The notes under the pieces: model-generated
The model's input: the letters and a program-made list of their open reading frames with translations, nothing else
The model's database searches: none
What the model was told of the DNA's origin: nothing
Translations under genes and position numbers: made by a program
Source: Chryseobacterium sp. UBA6632
GTDB lineage: Bacteria; Bacteroidota; Bacteroidia; Flavobacteriales; Weeksellaceae
Reading direction: 5' to 3'
Assembly: GCA_002455915.1 (NCBI GenBank)
Contig: DKLU01000314.1
Location: 1-10,484, forward strand
Length of the DNA: 10,484 nucleotides
Part shown: piece by piece, positions 1-7,057 of the stretch
How positions within the stretch are numbered: the first letter of the stretch is position 1
Layout of the letters: the number at the start of each line of letters is the position of its first letter

Positions 1-4
1 AATC

Positions 5-25
5 GTCCCTTCGGGACTCTTTTTG
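5..25 (+). terminator. Small hairpin followed by T-run at the left edge
   Basis: GTCCC (5-9) pairs with GGGAC (13-17) across a TTC loop and is followed by TCTTTTTG. This looks like the intrinsic terminator of a plus-strand gene lying to the left of the window. The stem is only 5 bp and the upstream gene cannot be seen, so it could equally be the edge of an interspersed repeat. Confidence 0.4.
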
Positions 26-52
26 ATTTGATAATTACTGGAATTCTCAATA

Positions 53-133
53 TTTGTCATTCCATAGAAATCCAAGCAAATATTTTAAAAATTATCTCTA
101 CAAAATAAGTTTAGATTCCTACGGAATGACAAA
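53..133. repeat. Imperfect inverted repeat, MITE-like intergenic element
   Basis: The arms at 53-73 and 113-133 are 21 nt each and match at 18 of 21 positions as inverted copies, separated by a 39-nt AT-rich centre. The outer ends read TTTGTCATTCC and GGAATGACAAA. It contains no ORF. From memory, palindromes with TGTCATTCC ends are scattered in Chryseobacterium-type genomes; that is recollection and not a search result. It may be a small non-autonomous element or a transcribed hairpin. Confidence 0.55.
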
Positions 134-159
134 CTTCATGGTTAACAGATATTGATTTG

Positions 160-195
160 AGATTGCCTCGCCACTTTGTTCCTAGCAAGGCAAAA
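160..195. repeat. Possible degraded interspersed repeat copy
   Basis: The stretch with GATTGCCTCGCC and, further on, TTCCTAGCAAGG resembles a degraded form of the 'ATTGCTTCGTC..TTCCTCGCAATGAC' intergenic repeat common in flavobacterial and other genomes. TTGCCT (163-168) and AGGCAA (188-193) form a weak inverted pair. The resemblance is from memory only. Confidence 0.25.
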
Positions 196-226
196 AAACA
201 GGACTTAAAAAAATTAAGCCCTGTTT
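192..226 (-). terminator. Intrinsic terminator of glnS
   Basis: On the minus strand, 13-nt arms (226-214 and 208-196) form a hairpin with a 5-nt loop. The one imperfect position is a G-U pair in this direction but an A-C mismatch in the other, which assigns it to the minus strand. The 3' arm runs into a 7-T tract (198-192). It starts about 24 nt after the glnS stop codon. Confidence 0.85.
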
Positions 227-249
227 CATTTATTTTATATAAATAATTT

Positions 250-1923
250 TTACTCCGGCTTATAAGAGTCTTTTAACGTCACAGTTCTATTGAACACAAA
301 ATTTGTATCCGACGAATCCTGATCCTTCGTGAAATAGCCAATTCTCTGGAATTGAAGAGGTTCTCCAACTGCCACATCTTTTAAGCTAGGTTCAGCAAAT
401 CCCTGAATTGTCGTCACAGACTCTGGATTGATAAAGTTTAAGAAATCCACATCTTTCTCAGCATCAGGCTGTTCTACAGTGAATAATTTATCGTAATTTC
501 TTACTTCCACAGGAATTGCATGCTTCGCAGACACCCAGTGAATCGTACCTTTTACTTTTCTTAAACTTTCTTCAGTTCCACTTCCTGACTTAGATTTTTC
601 ATCATAAGTCGCGTAAATAGTCGTGATTTCTCCGTTTTCGTCCTTCTCTACTCTTTCACCTTTAATGATATAAGCAGATTTTAAACGAACTTCGCCACCC
701 AACTTTAGTCTAAAGAACTTATTATTAGCTTCTTCCTTAAAGTCTTCACGCTCAATATATAATTCTCTTGAGAACGGAATTTCTCTGGTTCCTGCATTTT
801 CCTGTTCAGGATTATTTTCAGTTTCCAGCCATTCTTCCTGTCCTTCAGGGTAGTTTTCAATGACTAATTTAATAGGATCAACAACTGTCATGACACGTTT
901 TGCCACTTTATTCAGGTCTTCACGAACGCAGAATTCTAATAATTGGATTTCAATTAAGTTTTCTCTTTTCGCAACACCAACTTTCTCAATAAAATTCCTG
1001 ATAGAAGTTGGTGTAAAACCTTTTCTTCTCATCCCGGAAATCGTAGGCATTCTCGGATCATCCCAACCATCCACTACATTTTCAGCAATTAGCCTTTGCA
1101 GTTTTCTTTTGGAAGTAATCATGTAAGAAACATTCATTCTCGCAAATTCTCTTTGCTTGTTTCTTACTTTAGTTTCATCATAAACCTGATCCAAATACCA
1201 ATCATAAAGCGGTCTGTGGTTTTCAAATTCCAAAGAACATAAAGAATGCGAAACCTGCTCAATATAATCAGACTCACCATGCGCCCAGTCATACATCGGA
1301 TAAATTTTCCAAGCTGTACCTGTTCTGTGGTGCGGTTTATTCAAAATTCTGTACATAACAGGATCACGCATATTCATATTTGGCGAAACCATGTCGATTT
1401 TTGCACGAAGAGACATGGTACCACTTTCAAACTCACCGTTTTTCATCCTTTCAAATAAATCTAAAGATTCTTCAACAGGACGGTTTCTGTATGGAGATTC
1501 AATTCCCGGTTCTGCAGGATTTTTTCTTTGCTCAGTCACCACTTCAGACGGCTGCTCATCTACATAAGCTTTCCCTTCTTTAATTAACTGAACTGCCCAA
1601 TCGTAAAGCTGCTGGAAGTAATCGGAGGCGTACAAAACTTTATCCCATTTGAAACCTAACCATTCAACGTCTTTCATGATAGAATCTACAAATTCCTGCT
1701 CTTCTTTCTCAGGATTCGTATCGTCGAAACGAAGGTTTACGGGAGCATTGTATTTTTCACCCAAACCGAAGTTGATGCAGATCGCTTTCGTATGACCTAC
1801 ATGCAGATAACCGTTTGGTTCAGGCGGAAAACGGAAACGGATCTGATCTTTTTTCAGACCGTTTGCCAAATCATCTTCGATAATTTGCTCAATAAAATTG
1901 AGTGATTTTTTTTCTTCTTCCAT
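250..1923 (-). CDS. glnS: Glutaminyl-tRNA synthetase
   Basis: Cytosolic class I aminoacyl-tRNA synthetase that attaches glutamine to tRNA-Gln using ATP. With the start chosen here it has 557 residues, close to the E. coli enzyme (about 554). Visible landmarks are PPEPNGYLHVGH with the HIGH signature at residues 41-44, the KMSKS-equivalent MITSKRKL at 268-275, and the GlnRS-type block SHSLCSLEFENHRPLYDW at about 225-242, which separates it from GluRS. The C-terminal ~220 residues are the two-barrel anticodon-binding region. The frame stays open 14 codons upstream to a TTG at 1965, but that TTG lies inside a TAnnTTTG promoter box and the extra residues have no counterpart in GlnRS. ATG at 1923 begins MEEEKKSLNFIEQII, matching the family start. 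It is transcribed alone, divergently from the hydrolase gene, and has its own terminator. Confidence 0.97.
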   Translation of the reverse strand: MEEEKKSLNFIEQIIEDDLANGLKKDQIRFRFPPEPNGYLHVGHTKAICINFGLGEKYNAPVNLRFDDTNPEKEEQEFVDSIMKDVEWLGFKWDKVLYASDYFQQLYDWAVQLIKEGKAYVDEQPSEVVTEQRKNPAEPGIESPYRNRPVEESLDLFERMKNGEFESGTMSLRAKIDMVSPNMNMRDPVMYRILNKPHHRTGTAWKIYPMYDWAHGESDYIEQVSHSLCSLEFENHRPLYDWYLDQVYDETKVRNKQREFARMNVSYMITSKRKLQRLIAENVVDGWDDPRMPTISGMRRKGFTPTSIRNFIEKVGVAKRENLIEIQLLEFCVREDLNKVAKRVMTVVDPIKLVIENYPEGQEEWLETENNPEQENAGTREIPFSRELYIEREDFKEEANNKFFRLKLGGEVRLKSAYIIKGERVEKDENGEITTIYATYDEKSKSGSGTEESLRKVKGTIHWVSAKHAIPVEVRNYDKLFTVEQPDAEKDVDFLNFINPESVTTIQGFAEPSLKDVAVGEPLQFQRIGYFTKDQDSSDTNFVFNRTVTLKDSYKPE

Positions 1924-1962
1924 TAAATTTCGCTTTAAAATGCCGTGTACTACGACAATTTG

Positions 1963-1992
1963 CAAATTTAAGAAATTTTAAGGGTTTACGAA
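1963..1992 (-). promoter_or_regulatory. Candidate Bacteroidetes-type promoter of glnS
   Basis: Read on the minus strand, TAAATTTG (1970-1963) fits the Bacteroidetes -7 box TAnnTTTG exactly. A TTC triplet 19 nt upstream (1992-1990) sits where the -33 TTG element is expected. The box ends 39 nt before the ATG at 1923 and includes the alternative TTG start, so that upstream start is unlikely to be translated. Confidence 0.5.
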
Positions 1993-2082
1993 AGTGATAA
2001 TTTAGGTCGATAAATGATATTCGTTCAATATTTTTATTTAAATTAGTAAGGCTAAAAACCGTTACTCAAATTAAAACTAATA

Positions 2083-3213
2083 ATGGCTGTTTATATTTTA
2101 AGCAATCGAAAAATCATCCGTCATAAAGGAGAAAAAACAGATTCTTTTTCCAATGACGAATATTCTATTCCCAATTTCAGAATAGCAAAATGTGATTTTG
2201 AAAACTATAAAGAACCCACTGCCTCAGCCATAAAAAAGAAAGATTATACCAATCGAAATATTTTAGATTACCAACTTTTTTCCGAACCTGAAAAACAAGG
2301 TTATGAAGAAGTGTTGGATGTTTTATTAAACGAAAAAGGTATTAGAAAGTCTAAACTGACGGCAGATAATCTCGGAGGAAGCCAGAGAATGTTCTATGAA
2401 TTATACAAAAATATGTCTTCTACCAAAAACAGAAGCGATGTTTTGATATTTATTCATGGGTACGCATATGATTTTGATGATGAATTAAAAGCGATTCTCG
2501 ATCTAAAGAAAATTTTTATTGATAATCCTGAATCGCCTATTGAACATATTTTATTTGTAAGCTGGCCGGCTTCAAGCAGCATCGTTCCCATGACGTATTT
2601 TGATGATAAAGCATCGAGTATCAATTCCGGGACATCGCTGATGAGATTATTTTACTTCTATACTCAGTTTTTAAAGGATATTTTTTCGAATCGTGATTTA
2701 ATGCCTTGTAACCAGAGAATTCACATTATGGCGCATTCGATGGGAAATCGGGTGCTTCAAAGTATGCTGTATAGCTTGAAAAAGGAAAATATCTTGAGAG
2801 TAATCGATCAGGTTTTATTATTGAATGCCGATGTTACGTATAAAGTTTTTGAAGACTCAGAAGATTCATTCAACAAGCTTCCTTTGTTGGCCAACAGAGT
2901 TTCTATTTATTTAAACAGAAAAGATGCAATTCTCGGAATTTCACAGTTTACAAAGAATATTCTCACCCCAAGATTAGGTAAAAACGGCCCAAGTAATATT
3001 GAACCGTTTAAAGATATTGTTTCGATTATCGATTGTACTTTTATTGAAAATGATATTCTGGACTCTTTTAAATTTGAGATCGGAAATCATTGGGGATACC
3101 TCTCCAGCTCGCAGGTTCAGAATGATATTTTTCAGAATTTATATGGTGTGGATAGGAATCTTATTACGAATAGAATTGTTAATAACGAAAATATTTTCAC
3201 AATTATTTCTTAA
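2083..3213 (+). CDS. Alpha/beta hydrolase, DUF900-like, function unknown
   Basis: A 376-residue soluble protein with no signal peptide or membrane segment. The central part has the alpha/beta hydrolase layout: DVLIFIHGYAYDF with the oxyanion-loop HGY at 125-127, IHIMAHSMGNR giving a nucleophile elbow with Ser219 (A-H-S-M-G, alanine replacing the usual first glycine), LLNADV with likely acid Asp250, and GNHWGY with likely catalytic His336. HGY together with HSMGNR is typical of the DUF900 hydrolase group, whose substrates are mostly unknown. About 115 N-terminal residues precede the hydrolase core and I cannot assign a known domain to them; they begin MAVYILSNRKIIR. The gene stands alone, divergent from glnS, and its stop codon lies in a stem-loop. 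An esterase, lipase or peptidase role is possible, but no substrate can be inferred. No good TAnnTTTG box was seen upstream. Confidence 0.8.
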   Translation: MAVYILSNRKIIRHKGEKTDSFSNDEYSIPNFRIAKCDFENYKEPTASAIKKKDYTNRNILDYQLFSEPEKQGYEEVLDVLLNEKGIRKSKLTADNLGGSQRMFYELYKNMSSTKNRSDVLIFIHGYAYDFDDELKAILDLKKIFIDNPESPIEHILFVSWPASSSIVPMTYFDDKASSINSGTSLMRLFYFYTQFLKDIFSNRDLMPCNQRIHIMAHSMGNRVLQSMLYSLKKENILRVIDQVLLLNADVTYKVFEDSEDSFNKLPLLANRVSIYLNRKDAILGISQFTKNILTPRLGKNGPSNIEPFKDIVSIIDCTFIENDILDSFKFEIGNHWGYLSSSQVQNDIFQNLYGVDRNLITNRIVNNENIFTIIS

Positions 3214-3240
3214 GGCTATTTTAATTTAAACCTTAAGAAA
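3206..3240. other. Perfect 10-bp stem-loop across the hydrolase stop codon
   Basis: TTTCTTAAGG (3206-3215) and CCTTAAGAAA (3231-3240) are perfect inverted copies with a 15-nt AT-rich loop. The left arm includes the TAA stop at 3211-3213. No T-run follows on the plus strand, so it is not a standard intrinsic terminator. It may protect the 3' end of the mRNA or act as a weak terminator. Confidence 0.4.
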
Positions 3241-3330
3241 TGAACGGTATGTTAAAGTTAAAAATTCACTAAACAATGGCATAATGATTGCCAATTTTCA
3301 CTCGACTGACAAAATGCTAAAAATTTTATT

Positions 3331-3408
3331 ATGAAGAAGATTAAAAAAAAGGTTTCTTATATTTTAGAATATATAAAGAAAGCCATTTTCATTAAAGATG
3401 TGATTTAA
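3331..3408 (+). CDS. Possible 25-residue cationic amphipathic peptide
   Basis: In the gap between the hydrolase gene and menC an ATG opens a 25-codon frame ending in TAA. The product begins MKKIKKKVSYILEYIKK and ends IFIKDVI. It has eight lysines against one Glu and one Asp. Ile4, Val8, Ile11/Leu12, Ile15 and Ile19 recur every 3-4 residues, as on one face of an amphipathic helix. Such a composition occurs in small membrane-active peptides and some type I toxins, but short frames in AT-rich DNA also give Lys/Ile-rich peptides by chance. No clear promoter box or ribosome site was found, and no partner antisense RNA can be shown. I do not recognise the family. Confidence 0.25.
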   Translation: MKKIKKKVSYILEYIKKAIFIKDVI

Positions 3409-3454
3409 ACTGAATTTAAAATCAAAAACACACAAAAATTATTCGATCCTAAAA

Positions 3455-4465
3455 CTACATTGAACCTTTAAAAAACAAATTTTCTCCTTTCAAATCCAGA
3501 TAACTTTCAAAGTTGTTCGTAAATAAACCTCCTGTTCCAAGACCTTGAGGCATTTTACTATGCTTAGTAAAAGTGTACTGAGCGATAGCATTCAAGCCAA
3601 TATTGCTTTCTAGCGCAGAAGTAATCCACCAACCTATATTTTGTTCTTCAGCAAGAGAAATCCATTCATCGGAACCAGAAAAACCTCCTACTAAAGATGG
3701 TTTTAAAATAATATATTGAGGTTTTATTGCTTCCAACAATTTTTTCTTTTCGTCAAAATCTGTAATTCCTATTAATTCTTCATCCAAAGCAATCGGCGTT
3801 GGCGTTTCAGCACATAATTCTGCCATATCATTCCAGTTTCCAGCTTTTATCGGCTGCTCGATAGAGTGAATATCTAAATCTGCCAATTGCTGTAAAACAA
3901 CTTTCGCTTCCTCTTTGGTAAAACCTCCGTTTGCGTCAACTCGAAGCTCCAACAATTCTTTTGAAAACTTCTGTCTTAATTTTTGAAGAACTTCATGTTC
4001 AGATTTCCAGTCGACTCCAATTTTTAATTTAATACAATGAAAACCATTTTTCAGTTTATCCTGAATCTGTTCTTCCATATAATGAACATCGCCCATCCAG
4101 ATCAAACCGTTGATCACAATCGGAGTATTTCCTTCAGTAAATTCGCTTGGGAAATAAAGATGTTTACCATACTTTAAATTCAAAACAGCTTGTTCATATC
4201 CAAACCAGATAGATGGAAAATTCTTTAATTCTTCCTTTAAGAATTCAGCATCTTGTTGAATATTTTCACAAAGCCATTGTAGCTTTTCTTCATAATCCGG
4301 TCGATCATCAAAGCTTAATCCTCTGAAAACCGCGCACTCTCCTACTCCTTTTTTTCCATCTTTCGAAATTTCAAGAATAAAGGTTTCTTTTTCATGCAAA
4401 ACGCCGCGAGATGTTCCACTCGGGCGTTTAAATTGTAATAAATATCTAAAATATTCCGCTTTCAT
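3455..4465 (-). CDS. menC: o-Succinylbenzoate synthase (enolase superfamily)
   Basis: Dehydrates SHCHC to o-succinylbenzoate in menaquinone synthesis, a cytosolic Mg-dependent step. It has 336 residues with an N-terminal capping domain (about 1-110) and a C-terminal barrel. Expected catalytic residues are in order: K-x-K at Lys146/Lys148 (IKLKIG), metal ligands Asp177 (VDANGG), Glu203 (IEQPI) and Asp228 (LDEEL), and the second-side Lys255 (ILKPSLVGG). TSALES at 282-287 matches the OSBS substrate loop. The ATG at 4465 directly follows the fbp stop codon as TAAATG, so translation is probably coupled. No other men gene is in view. A related acid-sugar or dipeptide-epimerase activity is the main alternative, but the EQPI, DEEL and SALES motifs favour OSBS. 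No convincing terminator was seen after it. Confidence 0.88.
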   Translation of the reverse strand: MKAEYFRYLLQFKRPSGTSRGVLHEKETFILEISKDGKKGVGECAVFRGLSFDDRPDYEEKLQWLCENIQQDAEFLKEELKNFPSIWFGYEQAVLNLKYGKHLYFPSEFTEGNTPIVINGLIWMGDVHYMEEQIQDKLKNGFHCIKLKIGVDWKSEHEVLQKLRQKFSKELLELRVDANGGFTKEEAKVVLQQLADLDIHSIEQPIKAGNWNDMAELCAETPTPIALDEELIGITDFDEKKKLLEAIKPQYIILKPSLVGGFSGSDEWISLAEEQNIGWWITSALESNIGLNAIAQYTFTKHSKMPQGLGTGGLFTNNFESYLDLKGENLFFKGSM

Positions 4466-5482
4466 TTATTTTACACTATCAATTCGCATAAATTCCTCTG
4501 CCTTTTCAACCATATTGATGCTTCCACAGAAAAACGGTATTCTTTGATGAAGCTCTGTCGGTTCAATCTCCAGAATTCTTCTGAAACCGTCTGTTGCTTT
4601 TCCACCCGCCTGTTCAGCTAAGAAAGCCATTGGATTACATTCATATAATAATCTCAATTTACCGTTTGGAGCTTGTGAATAAGATGGATAAATATAAATT
4701 CCGCCTTTCAGCATATTTCTATGAAAATCAGCCACTAACGAACCAATATATCTTGAAGTATAAGGTCTGTCGCCTTCCTCCATCTGGCAATATTTAAGGT
4801 AATTTTTAACGCCCTGAGGGAATTTAATATAATTTCCTTCGTTGATAGAATAAATTTTACCAGTTTTCGGAAACTGCATATTCGGGTGAGAAAGATAGTA
4901 TGTTCCCAAAGACGGATCAAGCGTAAATCCGTTCACGCCATTTCCTGTGGTATAAACGATCATCGTTGATGAACCGTAAACCACATATCCCGCTGCAATC
5001 TGATTAATTCCTTTTTGTAAGAAATCTTCCAGCTGAACCGGAGTTCCGGGCTCGGTCACTCTTCTGTAAATCGAGAAAATAGTTCCTACCGAAACATTCA
5101 CATCAATATTCGAAGACCCGTCAAGCGGATCAATAAGTACAACATATTTACTTAAATGACCGTTTTCACCGCATTTTATGTCAATAAAATCATCATTTTC
5201 CTCAGAAGCAATTCCGCATACCACTTCTCTTTGAGAAAGCGCCGTGATAAAAATTTCGTTAGCAATTACATCTAATTTTTGCTGCTCTTCACCCTGAATA
5301 TTCTGATTTCCTGCAGCACCCGAAATATCTACAATTCCGGCTTTGTTTACTTCCCTGTTTACTACTTTTGAAGCTAATCTTATTGCACTTAGAAGACGGG
5401 AAAATTCACCTGTGGAATACTGAAAATCTTCCTGTTTTTCGATGAGAAATTCTCCTAACGTTTGCAATGGCTGATCTGACAT
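4466..5482 (-). CDS. fbp: Fructose-1,6-bisphosphatase, class I
   Basis: Hydrolyses fructose 1,6-bisphosphate to fructose 6-phosphate, a key step of gluconeogenesis in the cytosol. Its 338 residues fit the class I family (E. coli Fbp is about 332). The metal-binding glutamates are in IASEEND (Glu94/Glu95), and the signature [13 protein letters not shown] starts at about 115 with Asp118 and Asp121 as metal ligands. The substrate site includes [17 protein letters not shown], followed by [13 protein letters not shown]. It is the first gene of a two-gene minus-strand unit with menC. Upstream are a candidate promoter and a 13-nt direct repeat, suggesting control at initiation. Length and motifs show no sign of damage. 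Confidence 0.96.
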   Translation of the reverse strand: MSDQPLQTLGEFLIEKQEDFQYSTGEFSRLLSAIRLASKVVNREVNKAGIVDISGAAGNQNIQGEEQQKLDVIANEIFITALSQREVVCGIASEENDDFIDIKCGENGHLSKYVVLIDPLDGSSNIDVNVSVGTIFSIYRRVTEPGTPVQLEDFLQKGINQIAAGYVVYGSSTMIVYTTGNGVNGFTLDPSLGTYYLSHPNMQFPKTGKIYSINEGNYIKFPQGVKNYLKYCQMEEGDRPYTSRYIGSLVADFHRNMLKGGIYIYPSYSQAPNGKLRLLYECNPMAFLAEQAGGKATDGFRRILEIEPTELHQRIPFFCGSINMVEKAEEFMRIDSVK

Positions 5483-5504
5483 ATTTTTCTTTTTACGATT
5501 TCTC

Positions 5505-5534
5505 CAAATTTCGTAAAATTATTCACATTTAGAA
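5505..5534 (-). promoter_or_regulatory. Candidate promoter of fbp-menC
   Basis: On the minus strand GAAATTTG (5512-5505) matches TAnnTTTG at 7 of 8 positions, and TTC (5534-5532) lies 19 nt upstream in the -33 position, the same geometry as the glnS and aspartokinase candidates. The box ends 22 nt before the fbp ATG. Confidence 0.4.
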
Positions 5535-5547
5535 AAAATTATTCACA
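5515..5547. promoter_or_regulatory. 13-nt direct repeat over the fbp promoter, possible operator
   Basis: AAAATTATTCACA occurs identically at 5515-5527 and 5535-5547. The period is 20 bp, about two helical turns, so both copies face the same side of the DNA. One copy lies between the proposed -33 and -7 elements and the other just upstream of -33. This arrangement suits a dimeric or cooperative regulator of fbp-menC. The regulator is unknown, and AT-richness makes a chance repeat possible. Confidence 0.4.
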
Positions 5548-5669
5548 AAAGAATTTACTTTCTGTTTTTCAACACAATACAAGCACAAAACCATCATTCA
5601 ATTAAAATATTAACTCCAAATAAACTCCCAATACTTTGAATCAATCCCCATAAAATGGAGGTAAACATT

Positions 5670-5708
5670 GATTTTAATAAAATCTTAAGCCTATCGCGAT
5701 ACTAGGCT
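5670..5708. other. Two small palindromes upstream of the aspartokinase gene
   Basis: GATTTTA-A-TAAAATC (5670-5684) is a perfect 7-bp palindrome with a one-base centre. AGCCTA (5688-5693) pairs with TAGGCT (5703-5708) over a 9-nt spacer. Both lie just upstream of the proposed aspartokinase promoter and could be operators. Nothing else recognisable was found in 5548-5796, and there is no credible gene. Confidence 0.3.
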
Positions 5709-5710
5709 AT

Positions 5711-5740
5711 TTCATATCTCGATGTAAATTTATAATTTTG
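5711..5740 (+). promoter_or_regulatory. Candidate promoter of the aspartokinase operon
   Basis: TAATTTTG (5733-5740) matches the TAnnTTTG box exactly and TTC (5711-5713) lies 19 nt upstream in the -33 position. The box ends 56 nt before the ATG at 5797, leaving a leader of about 50 nt. Confidence 0.5.
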
Positions 5741-5796
5741 ATGCCCGTAAAAAACTCATGTAAATTTTATCTAACAATTTTATTATTAACAATTTA

Positions 5797-7035
5797 ATGA
5801 AAATTTTCAAGTTTGGTGGAGCATCGGTAAAAGATGCCGATAGTGTAAAAAATGTATCCATGGTTTTGAAAAGCCAAGGGTTTGCTAAATGTTTGTTGGT
5901 AATTTCGGCAATGGGCAAAACGACTAATGAATTGGAAAAAGTGGTTGAACTTTATTTCAAGAAAGATAACTACCAAACTGAAATTGAAAAGATAAAACGA
6001 AAACATATTGAGATTGCGGAAGGTTTATTTCCTGAAAATCATGCCGTTTTTGCAGAAATCAATCTATTTTTTGATGATATTGATTCTTTTTTAAGAAGAA
6101 ATAAATCTCCAAATTACAGTTTTGTTTACGATCAGGTGGTAAGTTGCGGAGAAATGATTTCTACAAAAATTGTAAGCGAATATCTGAATGAAATTCAGTT
6201 TACTAATCAATGGCTGGATGCAAGAGATTACGTAAAAACAGACAATTCTTACAGAGAAGGAACTGTAAACTGGGCAAAAACAGAAGAATTTATTTCTACT
6301 TTAAATTCAGAAATCTGCTATGTTACGCAGGGTTTCATTGGTTCTGATGATAACAATTTCACAGTAACTTTAGGAAGAGAGGGTTCGGATTATTCTGCGG
6401 CAATTTTTGCATATTGCTTAAACGCAGAAGCCATGACAATCTGGAAAGACGTTCCCGGAGTGATGACAGGTGACCCGAGAAAATTCAAAGATGTAACGCT
6501 TCTTTCGAATATTTCTTATGAAGAAGCTATTGAAATGGCGTATTACGGAGCAAGTGTCATTCACCCGAAAACCTTGCAGCCGCTTCAGCAAAAAAATATT
6601 CCTTTTTATGTAAAATCTTTCGTAGAACCTACGAAAGAAGGAACAAAAGTGGGTGCTTCTGACCACAATCAAAATGAAGAATCTTATATTTTAAAAGAAA
6701 ATCAAACCTTATTAAAAATCTCTACGAGAGACTTTTCTTTCATCGCGGAAGATCATATGAGTTTAATTTTCGGATATTTATCTAAATATAAAATTAAAGT
6801 TTCTTTGATGCAGAATTCAGCAATTTCATTAGCTTTATGTTTGGAAGACAAATATGAAACAGTGGATGAGCTTAATGAAGATTTGCAAAAAGTATTTAAA
6901 ACAGAAGTTGTAAAAAATGTATCTTTATTTACGGTAAGAAATGCGAAAATGGAGAACATTGACAAATTTTATCAGGAAAAGAACGTATTGTTGGAGCAAA
7001 TTGCCAAGAATACTCTTCAAATGGTAACACAGTAA
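5797..7035 (+). CDS. lysC: Aspartate kinase
   Basis: Phosphorylates aspartate to 4-phospho-aspartate, the first step towards lysine/diaminopimelate, threonine and methionine. The 412-residue protein is monofunctional, with no homoserine dehydrogenase domain. It opens MKIFKFGGASVKD with the kinase signature KFGGASV from residue 5. TLGREGSDYSAA (191-202) and WKDVPGVMTGDPR (216-228) form the nucleotide and substrate site. After about residue 300 there is an ACT-type regulatory region (SLIFGYLSKYKIKVSLMQNSAISLALCLED), suggesting allosteric control by an end product that cannot be named from sequence. It has its own likely promoter and is followed after 22 bp by the acyltransferase, so the two are probably cotranscribed. 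The symbol lysC is by family; thrA-type naming is excluded by the absent second domain. Confidence 0.93.
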   Translation: MKIFKFGGASVKDADSVKNVSMVLKSQGFAKCLLVISAMGKTTNELEKVVELYFKKDNYQTEIEKIKRKHIEIAEGLFPENHAVFAEINLFFDDIDSFLRRNKSPNYSFVYDQVVSCGEMISTKIVSEYLNEIQFTNQWLDARDYVKTDNSYREGTVNWAKTEEFISTLNSEICYVTQGFIGSDDNNFTVTLGREGSDYSAAIFAYCLNAEAMTIWKDVPGVMTGDPRKFKDVTLLSNISYEEAIEMAYYGASVIHPKTLQPLQQKNIPFYVKSFVEPTKEGTKVGASDHNQNEESYILKENQTLLKISTRDFSFIAEDHMSLIFGYLSKYKIKVSLMQNSAISLALCLEDKYETVDELNEDLQKVFKTEVVKNVSLFTVRNAKMENIDKFYQEKNVLLEQIAKNTLQMVTQ

Positions 7036-7057
7036 AATTAATTGCGACTAAACACAT

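Noticed and set aside
860..1583. Open frames on the plus strand inside glnS
   Set aside because: They are antisense shadows of a clearly coding gene and show no recognisable domain.
1924..1965. 14-codon N-terminal extension of glnS from a TTG codon
   Set aside because: The TTG lies in a -7 promoter box and the added residues do not resemble GlnRS; the ATG at 1923 fits the family.
3241..3454. Intrinsic terminator for menC
   Set aside because: No hairpin followed by a minus-strand T-run could be found after the menC stop codon.
4594..4920. Short frames on both strands inside fbp
   Set aside because: They overlap the conserved substrate-binding part of Fbp in other frames and have no independent support.
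5730..6006. Minus-strand frames over the start of the aspartokinase
   Set aside because: They lie antisense to the KFGGASV region, lack family resemblance and would cross the promoter.
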